DNA of 53,850 nt from Lientehia sp934351765 (GTDB lineage Bacteria; Bacillota; Clostridia; Lachnospirales; Lachnospiraceae): NCBI RefSeq assembly GCF_052118925.1, contig NZ_JBQKGG010000016.1, positions 1-53,850 on the forward strand, written 5' to 3'. The notes beneath the pieces are model-generated. The model made no database searches, had not been told where the DNA came from, and saw only the letters and a list, made by a program, of their open reading frames with translations. Below are positions 15,734 through 22,956 of the stretch, in pieces. Position numbers and translations under genes: made by a program. Each line of letters starts with the position of its first letter. Position 1 is the stretch's first letter.

Positions 15734-15765
15734 GCACTTTTTATGTTCCTTTTTTTCGGTATTTT

Positions 15766-15969
15766 TTATGTTCCTTTTACTTCGGTTCCGTCGGCCCGCT
15801 TATGTCCGCGGCAGTTTTTCTCCACCAGCTTTCGCGGCACCATGATCATGTGGCCGCAGCCCATGCACTTTAACCTGAAATCCATACCGACCCGCAGGAC
15901 CTCCCATTCGCTGCTGCCGCAGGGGTGAGGTTTTTTCAGTTTTACAATATCTCCAAGCTGAAAATCCAT
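15766..15969 (-). CDS. DUF951 family protein (YyzM-like)
   Basis: A 67-aa protein: MDFQLGDIVKLKKPHPCGSSEWEVLRVGMDFRLKCMGCGHMIMVPRKLVEKN. The PHPCGSxEWEV block and the CxGCG pair are the DUF951 signature; the fold is probably a small beta-barrel with one metal site made by the Cys residues. Function is unknown. In Bacillus subtilis the homologue (yyzM) also lies next to rpsF-ssb-rpsR, so the neighbourhood is conserved. AGGAGG precedes the ATG. Confidence 0.9.
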   Translation of the reverse strand: MDFQLGDIVKLKKPHPCGSSEWEVLRVGMDFRLKCMGCGHMIMVPRKLVEKNCRGHKRADGTEVKGT

Positions 15970-15979
15970 CTTTTTCCTC

Positions 15980-16696
15980 CTATAAAAATATGCCCAGAGT
16001 CTCTCCGATGGGCGCCTTGATGATCAGATCTGCCCGGCCGTCCATGGATGTCGCACTCTTGTTGATCAGAACCAGCTTTTTTCCATGATAATAATCAATC
16101 AGGCCGGCCGCCGGATAGACTGTCAGCGAGGTCCCTCCGATGATCAGCATCTCTGCCGCTGCGATCCGCGCGATAGCCCGCTGCATGGTTCCATAATCCA
16201 GTGCTTCCTCATAAAGCACCACATCCGGCTTCACCACCGCACCGCAGGAGCAAAGCGGAATCCCCTTTGCATGACGCACATATTCCTCATCATAAAATTT
16301 TCCGCAGCGGGTACAGTAATTGCGGAGCACCGAGCCGTGGAGCTCCAGAACCTCCTTACTGCCTGCCTTCTGGTGCAGCCCATCGATGTTCTGGGTGATC
16401 ACCGACTTCAGTTTTCCCTCCTGTTCCAGCTTCGCCAGTGCCAGATGCGCCTTGTTTGGCTCAGCCTCCGGAAAAAGCATCTTCTTTTTATAAAACCGGA
16501 AAAACTCCTCCGTATGCCGCTCGAAAAAGGTATGGCTTAAAATCGTCTCCGGCGGATATTCATACTCCTGATTATACAGCCCGTCCACACTCCGAAAATC
16601 CGGGATATGGCTCTCCGTAGACACACCGGCGCCTCCGAAGAATACGATATTGTCACTTTCCATGACCCACTGCTTCAACTGTTCCCGCTCATCCAT
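15980..16696 (-). CDS. cobB: NAD-dependent protein deacylase, SIR2 family
   Basis: A 238-aa sirtuin that removes acyl groups from lysines using NAD+. Motifs seen: FFGGAGVSTESHIPDFRS (NAD binding), TQNIDGLHQKAGS with LELHGS (catalytic His), the zinc module C-x2-C ... C-x-C (CTRCGKFYDEEY, LCSCGAVVKPDVVLYEE), and GTSLTVYPAAGL. The ATG at 16696 is chosen because AAAGGAGAG lies 7 bases upstream; the frame runs further but without a ribosome site. It is in line with the GNAT gene upstream (63-bp gap), an acetyltransferase/deacetylase pairing that may or may not be functional. Confidence 0.94.
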   Translation of the reverse strand: MDEREQLKQWVMESDNIVFFGGAGVSTESHIPDFRSVDGLYNQEYEYPPETILSHTFFERHTEEFFRFYKKKMLFPEAEPNKAHLALAKLEQEGKLKSVITQNIDGLHQKAGSKEVLELHGSVLRNYCTRCGKFYDEEYVRHAKGIPLCSCGAVVKPDVVLYEEALDYGTMQRAIARIAAAEMLIIGGTSLTVYPAAGLIDYYHGKKLVLINKSATSMDGRADLIIKAPIGETLGIFL

Positions 16697-16758
16697 CTGT
16701 CCGCTCTCCTTTCTGTCCGGCAAACACATTCCGTCTTCTGATTTTCCTGCTTTTCTTT

Positions 16759-17883
16759 CTATACGATCTCATTGATAAACGGCGCCCGGCAGGTCTGCAC
16801 CTGCTTCGGGAATCCTTCCGTCCGATTTCCAAGGAGCCAGGAAACCAGCTCCGCCTCGGTACAGAAAACCGTTTTTGCATCATGGTTCCCGCTTCCGGAT
16901 TTTTCCGCGCGGCTTCCGTGCTCCGTCAGATACCACCGGTAAACGCCGCTGTTTTCCGGAATCAGCGCGTCCGTCAGATGAAGCTCCAATTCCAGATTCC
17001 CTTTTTTCAACCGAAACAGCTCCAGAAATCGTCCTGCATGGCAGATCCGCGCCATAATGACCGGTTTCTTTTCCTCCATTGGGAACGATGCCCCCATGAC
17101 CGGAATTTTTATCTCGGGAACCGGCCCGTCAACCGGCTGGTTCTGTCCATGGCCGGCGATTTCCGAAACCGCCGCTCTCAACACCGCCTCACCATCCTCC
17201 GGCAATGACAGGATTTCCCGGATCTCCGGATTTTTCCCGCCCCAGAACGGAACAAGACCGATGATTCTGTCCCGCTCCCGTACCTGAACCAATCCGCCGC
17301 TCTCACTCTTCAGCTCAGCCAAAAGCATTCGATAATAGGACGCATCCCGCCTGGTATAGCAGTCGGAAATATGCGGAAGTACACGGTCGGAAAACTCCAG
17401 GATTTCCGACATGCTCCGTTCCGGATCCTGCTGCACCTTTGCAGTGATCCGATCCGGCGCTGAACTGATTCCCGTCCCCGCATTTGCTTCATAGATAAAC
17501 CGAAATCCGAACGGATCATAAATCGCCTCCGCCGCCGGCATAAGATACAAAAACGGAAGCCCCTCCGTCCGCATATCCTCCAGGCTTTTTTTCAGCAGCC
17601 GCTTCATAAGCCCCTGATGGCGGTACTCCGGCCTGGTTGCCACGGCAATAATATAGCGGCTCTCCACTTCATGCCCCAGTACCATCAGCCGATATGGATT
17701 CAGCTCCAGCATAGAAACCAGCCGGTCTTCCTCAAAAATTCCATAGCACTGATTTTCTTCTGTCTTCCAGCGGTCATAATAATCCAGAAACGCCTCCGAA
17801 TCCTCTGTAAAAATCTCCCGCCACAGTGCTCTGCAAAGAGGTTTTTCCTGCCGGGAAAGCCTTCTTGCTATCCAGTCCTTCAC
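16759..17883 (-). CDS. Eis-like GNAT-family N-acetyltransferase
   Basis: A 374-aa protein with the acetyl-CoA binding core of GNAT enzymes at about 60-125 (YIIAVATRPEYRHQGLMKRLLKKSLEDM, then FLYLMPAAEAIYDPFGFRFIYE). The remaining two thirds match the Eis layout: a second degenerate GNAT-like unit and a C-terminal sterol-carrier-like domain ending in PFINEIV. Substrate unknown; Eis relatives acetylate amines. The start is taken as the GTG at 17883, with AGGGAG 9 bases upstream and one base after the stop of the DUF2156 gene; this tight spacing indicates one operon. The open frame to 17973 would overlap that gene by nearly 90 bases. Confidence 0.87.
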   Translation of the reverse strand: MKDWIARRLSRQEKPLCRALWREIFTEDSEAFLDYYDRWKTEENQCYGIFEEDRLVSMLELNPYRLMVLGHEVESRYIIAVATRPEYRHQGLMKRLLKKSLEDMRTEGLPFLYLMPAAEAIYDPFGFRFIYEANAGTGISSAPDRITAKVQQDPERSMSEILEFSDRVLPHISDCYTRRDASYYRMLLAELKSESGGLVQVRERDRIIGLVPFWGGKNPEIREILSLPEDGEAVLRAAVSEIAGHGQNQPVDGPVPEIKIPVMGASFPMEEKKPVIMARICHAGRFLELFRLKKGNLELELHLTDALIPENSGVYRWYLTEHGSRAEKSGSGNHDAKTVFCTEAELVSWLLGNRTEGFPKQVQTCRAPFINEIV

Positions 17884-17884
17884 C

Positions 17885-18790
17885 TTACTTCTCCCTGATC
17901 TGATATTTTTTGGCAAATCCGATCGGATTATAGGACTGCTTTGCTTTCCGCAGTCCCGGCAGCCCCACATCATCCTCCCGGTTTACCAGACTTACTGTTG
18001 GAAATTCATGAACCAGGAACTGCTGATTGATGAACGGATACAGACCGCGTATCTCCGGATTTGCCTTCTCAATATGAATGATTGCCATATCCTCTGCTTC
18101 ATTATAGCTGCCCATGGTGAATGCCTCCATCTGGCCATCCACATAGATTCCGCCCATGCGGACGCCAAGATCACTGCACTGATTCAGAATGCTGTGGATC
18201 CCCTCCACCTCCGGATCCAGCGTTCCCTCCATCTGAGCACCTTTCATGGCGCGCCAGCGATCCAGGAATTTCCACATATCTCCACGATCGGAACAGCAGA
18301 GCGTCCGGTATTCATACCGCCCCTCATACTCTTTCATAAACGCATTCACATGATTCTTCTTTTTATGATACTTTTTCCCGGCCAGCGTCCGCAGCGCTTC
18401 TCCGTCATACAGATAATCTGCCGCATCCGTATTTTCCACCACATCAAACTGCTCCGGATCCAGATCCAGGAGCTTTACCGCCTCCTCGTCCGCCAGATAA
18501 ATCCGAAGCTTCTCGCCCAGCTCCTCATTGAAATAGTTCTTCATATCAAAGAAATAATAAGGAAGATCCTCCTCGGTGCACAGCGGCAGAGCCGCAAACG
18601 GCACACCGTCCACCTTCATTTTCCACTCCACAGCCTTTTCGTCCACCACGCAGTACTCTACATGATAATAATCCTTCCATAAAAAGGTATCCAGAAAAAC
18701 ACTGTCACAAGTCTTATTGGATCGCAGTTTATAAAAGCGTGGAAGAATCTCCACATCCTCCGCTTCGATCTTTTTAAAATTCCATCTCAT
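17885..18790 (-). CDS. DUF2156 (phosphatidylglycerol lysyltransferase C-terminal-like) protein
   Basis: A 301-aa soluble protein of the DUF2156 family, which shares the fold of the catalytic domain of MprF and of GNAT/Fem transferases. Recognised segments: TCDSVFLDTFLWKDYYHVEYCV, GKKYHKKKNHVNAFMKEYEGRYEY in the middle, GGIYVDGQMEAFTMGSYN, and the ending INQQFLVHEFPTVSLVNREDDVGLPGLRKAKQSYNP. There are no membrane helices, unlike MprF, so it is not a full lysyl-PG synthase. Its role is unknown. It leads an operon with the Eis-like gene. Confidence 0.88.
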   Translation of the reverse strand: MRWNFKKIEAEDVEILPRFYKLRSNKTCDSVFLDTFLWKDYYHVEYCVVDEKAVEWKMKVDGVPFAALPLCTEEDLPYYFFDMKNYFNEELGEKLRIYLADEEAVKLLDLDPEQFDVVENTDAADYLYDGEALRTLAGKKYHKKKNHVNAFMKEYEGRYEYRTLCCSDRGDMWKFLDRWRAMKGAQMEGTLDPEVEGIHSILNQCSDLGVRMGGIYVDGQMEAFTMGSYNEAEDMAIIHIEKANPEIRGLYPFINQQFLVHEFPTVSLVNREDDVGLPGLRKAKQSYNPIGFAKKYQIREK

Positions 18791-18857
18791 AATTATCCCT
18801 CACATTAATCAGTCTGTCCTTATACTTTCCCGGATCCGGTTCATTTATTTAATTCTT

Positions 18858-18886
18858 ATTATATAATACCGGCCGGACAAAGTCAA
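18858..18886 (-). promoter_or_regulatory. Promoter of the DUF2156 operon
   Basis: TTGACT (18886-18881), 17-bp spacer, TATAAT (18863-18858) on the minus strand. Confidence 0.7.
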
Positions 18887-18917
18887 AATCCTGATCATCG
18901 TTTTGGTTCAGTGCCCA

Positions 18918-18945
18918 TTGAATTTTCCAAAATATGCTTTATAAT
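18918..18945 (+). promoter_or_regulatory. Promoter of the LtaS-like gene
   Basis: TTGAAT (18918-18923), 16-bp spacer, TATAAT (18940-18945). It lies 3' of the ATG of the longest open frame (18934), so that ATG would not be in the transcript; this supports the downstream TTG start. Confidence 0.65.
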
Positions 18946-18987
18946 ATTAGGGCAGTCTTTGTAATTCTTTCTATAAGGAGTACCCCA

Positions 18988-20862
18988 TTGAAACGTTTGA
19001 AATCTCTTACATATCCCCGATGGCTTGTGGCCGTCATGACACTTGTGATTCCGGTTCTCGCCTACTATCTATTGGAGGCGCTGACTCATAATCCATTTGA
19101 AATCCCTTTTCAGCTCCAGCTTTTCGGCTGGCTGTTTGTCTGGCTGTTTACAGCGATCCTCTTTTTCTTAACGGGGTGTATGAACGTAAGTCTGATCCTT
19201 GGCACACTGTTCCAGGCGATTCTTGGTACAGTCAACTACTTTGTTCTGGAATTCCGTTCCTCGCCGATCCTGCCATGGGATATCGCATCCATGAAAACCG
19301 CCGTATCGGTGGCAGACCATTTTTCCTTTACTCCGTCTGCAAGGCTCATCCTGAGCCTGATCGGATTTCTTGTGCTGATCCTTCTCAGCATCAAGGTGGA
19401 ACTCCGGCTGAAAAAGCACTGGCTGATCCGTCTCGGCGGGCTGACCGGCGCGGCAGTTCTGTCCGTTCTTTATGTGCTCTGCCTTCAGAATGAATCCATC
19501 ACCGATTATCTGGATGTTTATGAAATGCCCTTCACCCAGGATTACACCTACGAACAGAACGGATTTTATGTAAGCTTCCTGGTAAACACGAAATATTTAA
19601 AGGTGGAAAAACCAGATGGCTATTCTGCAAAGAAAGCACAGGAGCTTCTGGATGGCGCACGCGAAGACGCTTCTGTTCAGGAATCTGCTTCCGGCAGTAC
19701 CGCTGTTGCTTCCGGAAGTCCTATAGCCCCCGGCTCGTCCTCTTCTTCTCAGGCTGAAGAAAAGCCCAATATCATTGTCATCATGAATGAGGCCTTTTCA
19801 GATCTTTCCGTCATTGGCGATTTTGAAACCTCCGAAGATTATCTCCCGTATTTCCGCTCCTTGTACGGAAGCGAAAATACCATCTCTGGAAATCTTCGGG
19901 TATCGGTCCTCGGCGGGAACACAGCCAACACGGAGTTTGAATTTCTCACCGGTGACACCATGGCGTTTCTGCCCACAGGAAGTATTCCTTACCAGCAGTT
20001 TATTACCGGCGAGCTTCCGGCTCTCCCATCGCTCCTGAAGAGCTATGGCTATACGACCACAGCGCTGCATCCGTATAACTCCACCGGCTGGAAACGGGAT
20101 CAGATCTACCCGCTTCTTGGTTTTGAGGAAAGCCTGTTCAATGGCGACTTCACCTACAAAAAACGGCTCAGAGGCTACATCACCGATGAATCAGCCTTCA
20201 AAGAAGTCATTAAGGCCTATGAAGAAAAGAAGGAGAACGGCCCGTTTTTCTCTTTCCTTGTCACCATGCAGAACCATGGCGGCTATTCCAAGGACTGGAC
20301 AGACTTCACCCGCTCCATCACGGTCGAAGACATGGATGATCGGAAGCTCCCCCGCATCAACGCCTATCTGACACTGTTAAAAAAGACCGATGATGCTTAT
20401 CGGGAGCTGATCTCCTACTTTTCTCAGTGTGAGGAAAAAACCATTGTTCTCATGTTCGGCGATCATCAGCCCAATGTGGAAACCAGCTTTCTGGAACAGC
20501 TTTATGGCAAGGATTACGATGATCTGACCGAAGAGGAGCTTTCCCTCCGTTATCAGACGCCCTTTGTCCTCTGGGCAAACTATGACATTGACGAAGCCGA
20601 AGGAATCAATATCAGCGCCAACTATTTAAGCTCGCTGCTTATGGACACTGCGGGCCTTAAAAAGACCGCTTATCAGGACTATTTAACCAGCCTGCGCGAG
20701 CAGCTCCCCGTCCTCACTGCCAACTACTGCTATGATGCAGAGGGAAACTTTTACAGCGCCGATGACTTTGATCAGGTGAAGGATCTGCTGAACGATTACG
20801 AGATCCTCCAGTATAATCATCTGTTTGATCCGAAGAACCGCGCCGAAGGATTCGCTGATTAA
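18988..20862 (+). CDS. LTA synthase-family sulfatase (glycerol phosphate transferase)
   Basis: A 624-aa membrane enzyme like LtaS, which builds polyglycerolphosphate chains from phosphatidylglycerol. About five membrane helices lie within residues 10-180. A low-complexity Ser/Ala/Gly linker (about 215-255) leads to the extracellular sulfatase domain: KPNIIVIMNEAFSDLSVIGDF (first metal site), GGNTANTEFEFLTGD with the nucleophilic Thr (about 311), and FGDHQP (about 490). The start is the TTG at 18988, with AAGGAG 7 bases upstream. It could be a phosphoglycerol transferase acting on another glycan. A bidirectional terminator follows. Confidence 0.87.
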   Translation: MKRLKSLTYPRWLVAVMTLVIPVLAYYLLEALTHNPFEIPFQLQLFGWLFVWLFTAILFFLTGCMNVSLILGTLFQAILGTVNYFVLEFRSSPILPWDIASMKTAVSVADHFSFTPSARLILSLIGFLVLILLSIKVELRLKKHWLIRLGGLTGAAVLSVLYVLCLQNESITDYLDVYEMPFTQDYTYEQNGFYVSFLVNTKYLKVEKPDGYSAKKAQELLDGAREDASVQESASGSTAVASGSPIAPGSSSSSQAEEKPNIIVIMNEAFSDLSVIGDFETSEDYLPYFRSLYGSENTISGNLRVSVLGGNTANTEFEFLTGDTMAFLPTGSIPYQQFITGELPALPSLLKSYGYTTTALHPYNSTGWKRDQIYPLLGFEESLFNGDFTYKKRLRGYITDESAFKEVIKAYEEKKENGPFFSFLVTMQNHGGYSKDWTDFTRSITVEDMDDRKLPRINAYLTLLKKTDDAYRELISYFSQCEEKTIVLMFGDHQPNVETSFLEQLYGKDYDDLTEEELSLRYQTPFVLWANYDIDEAEGINISANYLSSLLMDTAGLKKTAYQDYLTSLREQLPVLTANYCYDAEGNFYSADDFDQVKDLLNDYEILQYNHLFDPKNRAEGFAD

Positions 20863-20925
20863 GTTTTCGGTTTTCCGAGAAACGAATATGCTTTGTACCA
20901 GAACGCTTTTCGGCACAAAAACTGA

Positions 20926-20985
20926 GCCGCCTGTTCCACAGAGGGATTCCCTCACAGTCCGGAATAAGCGGCTCATTTTTATATG
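20926..20985. terminator. Bidirectional terminator
   Basis: TGAGCCGC (about 20927) pairs with GCGGCTCA (about 20968-20975), extended by GTTCC/GGAATA. TTTTT follows on the plus strand and GTTTTTG on the minus strand, so it can end both the LtaS-like gene and the PPIase lipoprotein gene. Confidence 0.82.
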
Positions 20986-20994
20986 CTTCTGTTT

Positions 20995-22206
20995 TTAGTT
21001 TGCTGCGCTGGTTTCTGCTGCACTGGTTTCTGCTGCACTGGTTTCTGCTGCCGGAACTCTTACAAGGTTCTCCTCAACAAAATCCTGGATCCTTCTCTGT
21101 CTCAGAACATCTCTGAGCATCGCCTCTGCATAAGTCGTTTTCATGGTATCGGCATCCATATTATTCTCTTTGGCAAGAGTCTGAAGTCCCTCCTCATACT
21201 CCGTATCCGTCAGGTCAATGTTCTCTGCCTCAATGATCGCACGAACCAGAAGGGAGGTCTGAGCCGAATCTCTGCAATAATCCATCAGGCTCTCTTCAAA
21301 TTCTTCCTCCGTCTGTCCCATCTGGGCCAGATAGGTCGCTTTATCTACTCCATACATGGAAAGCATGCTTTCAAACTGGTACATCTGGCTGTCGTGAATA
21401 TAGTTGATCAGCTCTTCCGGATCTTTCTTGAATGTGGCATTTTCTTTAATCTTGCCCCATGCCTCATTAATCTCCGTTTTTTTTGCAGTGTCCTGATTGG
21501 AGGACTCCAGATCCTCACGAATATACGCACGATACTCATCCACGGTATTATACTGACCATTTGTCTGCTTCTGAACAAATGCATCATTCAGTTCTCTTGC
21601 AAGCTCCTCGCCCTGGATATAATTGATTGTTACGGTAAACTCCACAGCCGCACCGTTGAGCTCGGTGTTCGTCTTGGAATAATCCTCCGGGAACGTAAGA
21701 TCCAGTGTCACCGTATCTCCAACATTCTTTCCGATCAGTCCATCCTCAAAACCGTCAATAAACTGGCCGGAACCGATGGTCAGGTTGAAATCACTTCCGC
21801 TTCCGCCCTGAAATTCTTCTCCATTCATTTTGCCGACAAAATCGATATTGACCACATCACCGTCCTTTACGGTTCCCTCCATGATCTGCGCATATTCGGG
21901 AGTTGCATTCTCCACCTGAGACTGAAGTTCCTTCTCCACATCCTCATCGGTAACCGTCGTGTCCTGCTCGGTCACTTCAATGTTCTTGTACTCGCCCAGC
22001 TCCACATACTCGGAGATATCTCCAAGGTCAAAGGCGCTTACATACTCCGGCATTTCAGCCGCAGATGTTTCCCCGGCTGCCGCTGTTGTCTCCTGTGCAC
22101 CGGTCGTCTCCGCCGCTGCTGTCGTGTCATCGGATTTCTTGCTTCCACATGCTGCCATGGATAATGTCATGACTGCAGCAAGCATAACCGCAATACTTTT
22201 TTTCAT
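20995..22206 (-). CDS. Lipoprotein with trigger-factor-like FKBP peptidyl-prolyl isomerase
   Basis: A 403-aa exported protein. A signal peptide with lipobox (MTLSMAAC, Cys20) is followed by an Ala/Thr/Glu-rich spacer. An N-terminal segment precedes the FKBP domain (about 120-205: VKDGDVVNIDFVGKMNGEEFQGG ... FIDGFEDGLIGKNVGDTVTLDLTFPEDY), and a helical trigger-factor C-domain follows. The tail is three ETSAA repeats. Cytoplasmic trigger factor has no signal, so this is an extracellular foldase, probably comparable in role to PrsA. The ATG at 22206 begins MKKSIAVML. A long structured leader precedes it (22207-22440). Confidence 0.88.
   Translation of the reverse strand: MKKSIAVMLAAVMTLSMAACGSKKSDDTTAAAETTGAQETTAAAGETSAAEMPEYVSAFDLGDISEYVELGEYKNIEVTEQDTTVTDEDVEKELQSQVENATPEYAQIMEGTVKDGDVVNIDFVGKMNGEEFQGGSGSDFNLTIGSGQFIDGFEDGLIGKNVGDTVTLDLTFPEDYSKTNTELNGAAVEFTVTINYIQGEELARELNDAFVQKQTNGQYNTVDEYRAYIREDLESSNQDTAKKTEINEAWGKIKENATFKKDPEELINYIHDSQMYQFESMLSMYGVDKATYLAQMGQTEEEFEESLMDYCRDSAQTSLLVRAIIEAENIDLTDTEYEEGLQTLAKENNMDADTMKTTYAEAMLRDVLRQRRIQDFVEENLVRVPAAETSAAETSAAETSAAN
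21001..21045 (-). repeat. 15-bp tandem repeat, three copies, at the 3' end of the lipoprotein gene
   Basis: TGCTGC[G/A]CTGGTTTC occurs three times in a row (21001, 21016, 21031), encoding ETSAA units at the C-terminus. Likely slippage-prone. Confidence 0.92.
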
Positions 22207-22444
22207 TCTGATTTCCATTCCTTTCTGATTTCTGAGGCAGTGCAATTGCCTGCGATCTGCGCACTTTATCCGCGCGCGATCTGCGCTTTATCCGCGTGCA
22301 ATCCACGCAGTGCATACTCGAAAAACCTTCGGTTTTCCTCGTTGTCGGGCGGACGCCCTATAAACAGCTGGGGTCATTTCCCTGCAAATGCAAGCTTTCT
22401 TCAGGCAATGACCCCAGCTGTTTGCACTGCTTGTCGCATTACGC
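22207..22444 (-). ncRNA. Candidate structured leader RNA of the PPIase lipoprotein gene
   Basis: A probable -10 box TATACT (22450-22445) would start transcription near 22437 and give a leader of about 230 bases. It contains a perfect 17-bp hairpin (22362-22378 with 22407-22423, AAACAGCTGGGGTCATT arms), a GGGCG/CGCCC hairpin (about 22348-22359), an AAAACCGAAGGTTTT hairpin (about 22323-22337), and an enclosing pair GCAGTGCA (22307-22314) / TGCACTGC (22423-22430). A second GCAGTGCA at 22237-22244 could compete for the same partner. Two related GC-rich units (22252-22275, 22276-22297) sit near the gene. No known family recognised. A DNA hairpin element is the alternative. Confidence 0.4.
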
Positions 22445-22539
22445 AGTATAACATAACTCACAGCAAAATGAAACCTTTCCCTGTTGTTTCTGATTTTTAA
22501 ATTTTTAAAAATTTTGTGAACATTCTATGCAAAAACTGC

Positions 22540-22567
22540 TTGTAATTCCTGGGATTTCTGTTATAAT
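22540..22567 (+). promoter_or_regulatory. Promoter of the cold-shock gene
   Basis: TTGTAA (22540-22545), 16-bp spacer, TATAAT (22562-22567), leaving a leader of about 130 bases. Confidence 0.7.
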
Positions 22568-22592
22568 GAGACTGTGTTCACAGATTTAAAGT

Positions 22593-22653
22593 AATTCACA
22601 TATTATTAGAGATTATGTTTACTCGATGGTCTGTAATAATATGTGAATTTTTG
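22593..22653 (+). promoter_or_regulatory. AU-rich hairpin in the csp leader
   Basis: Perfect 16-bp arms AATTCACATATTATTA (22593-22608) and TAATAATATGTGAATT (22634-22649) with a 25-base loop, followed by TTTTG. It lies between promoter and ribosome site of the cold-shock gene. It could be an attenuator or a temperature-sensitive structure; cold-shock leaders are known RNA thermosensors in other bacteria. Confidence 0.6.
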
Positions 22654-22704
22654 TATGTGAAAACACACGTAACATGGAAATCTATATAAATGGAGGTACC
22701 TAAA

Positions 22705-22905
22705 ATGAACAACGGTACAGTAAAGTGGTTTAACTCTGAAAAAGGCTATGGCTTCATCACTGCTGAGAGCGGCGAGGATGTATTCGTACATTTCTCCGCT
22801 ATCACTGGCGAAGGCTTCAAGACTCTTGACGAAGGTCAGTCTGTAACTTTCGACATCGTTGAAGGCCCCCGTGGCAAGCAGGCAGCTAACGTAGTAAAGC
22901 TGTAA
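22705..22905 (+). CDS. Cold-shock protein, CspA family
   Basis: A 66-aa OB-fold protein with both RNA-binding motifs: KWFNSEKGYGFIT (RNP1, KGYGFI) and DVFVHFSAI (RNP2, VFVHF). It ends GPRGKQAANVVKL. It binds single-stranded RNA and DNA and melts mRNA structure. The ATG at 22705 has TGGAGGT upstream; the frame from 22690 starts inside that site. It has its own promoter and terminator and a hairpin leader. Confidence 0.97.
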   Translation: MNNGTVKWFNSEKGYGFITAESGEDVFVHFSAITGEGFKTLDEGQSVTFDIVEGPRGKQAANVVKL

Positions 22906-22921
22906 TTAAACCAGAAATCGA

Positions 22922-22952
22922 AAAAGCGAGTGGATTTCCGCTCGCTTTTTTG
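22922..22952 (+). terminator. Terminator of the csp gene
   Basis: AAAAAGCGAGTGG / CCGCTCGCTTTTTT stem with a short loop and a T-run, just after the stop. Confidence 0.88.
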
Positions 22953-22956
22953 TATC

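Noticed and set aside
22252..22297. tRNA or other known ncRNA in the GC-rich part of the lipoprotein leader
   Set aside because: No cloverleaf or anticodon arm could be drawn; the region is two related GC-rich units only.
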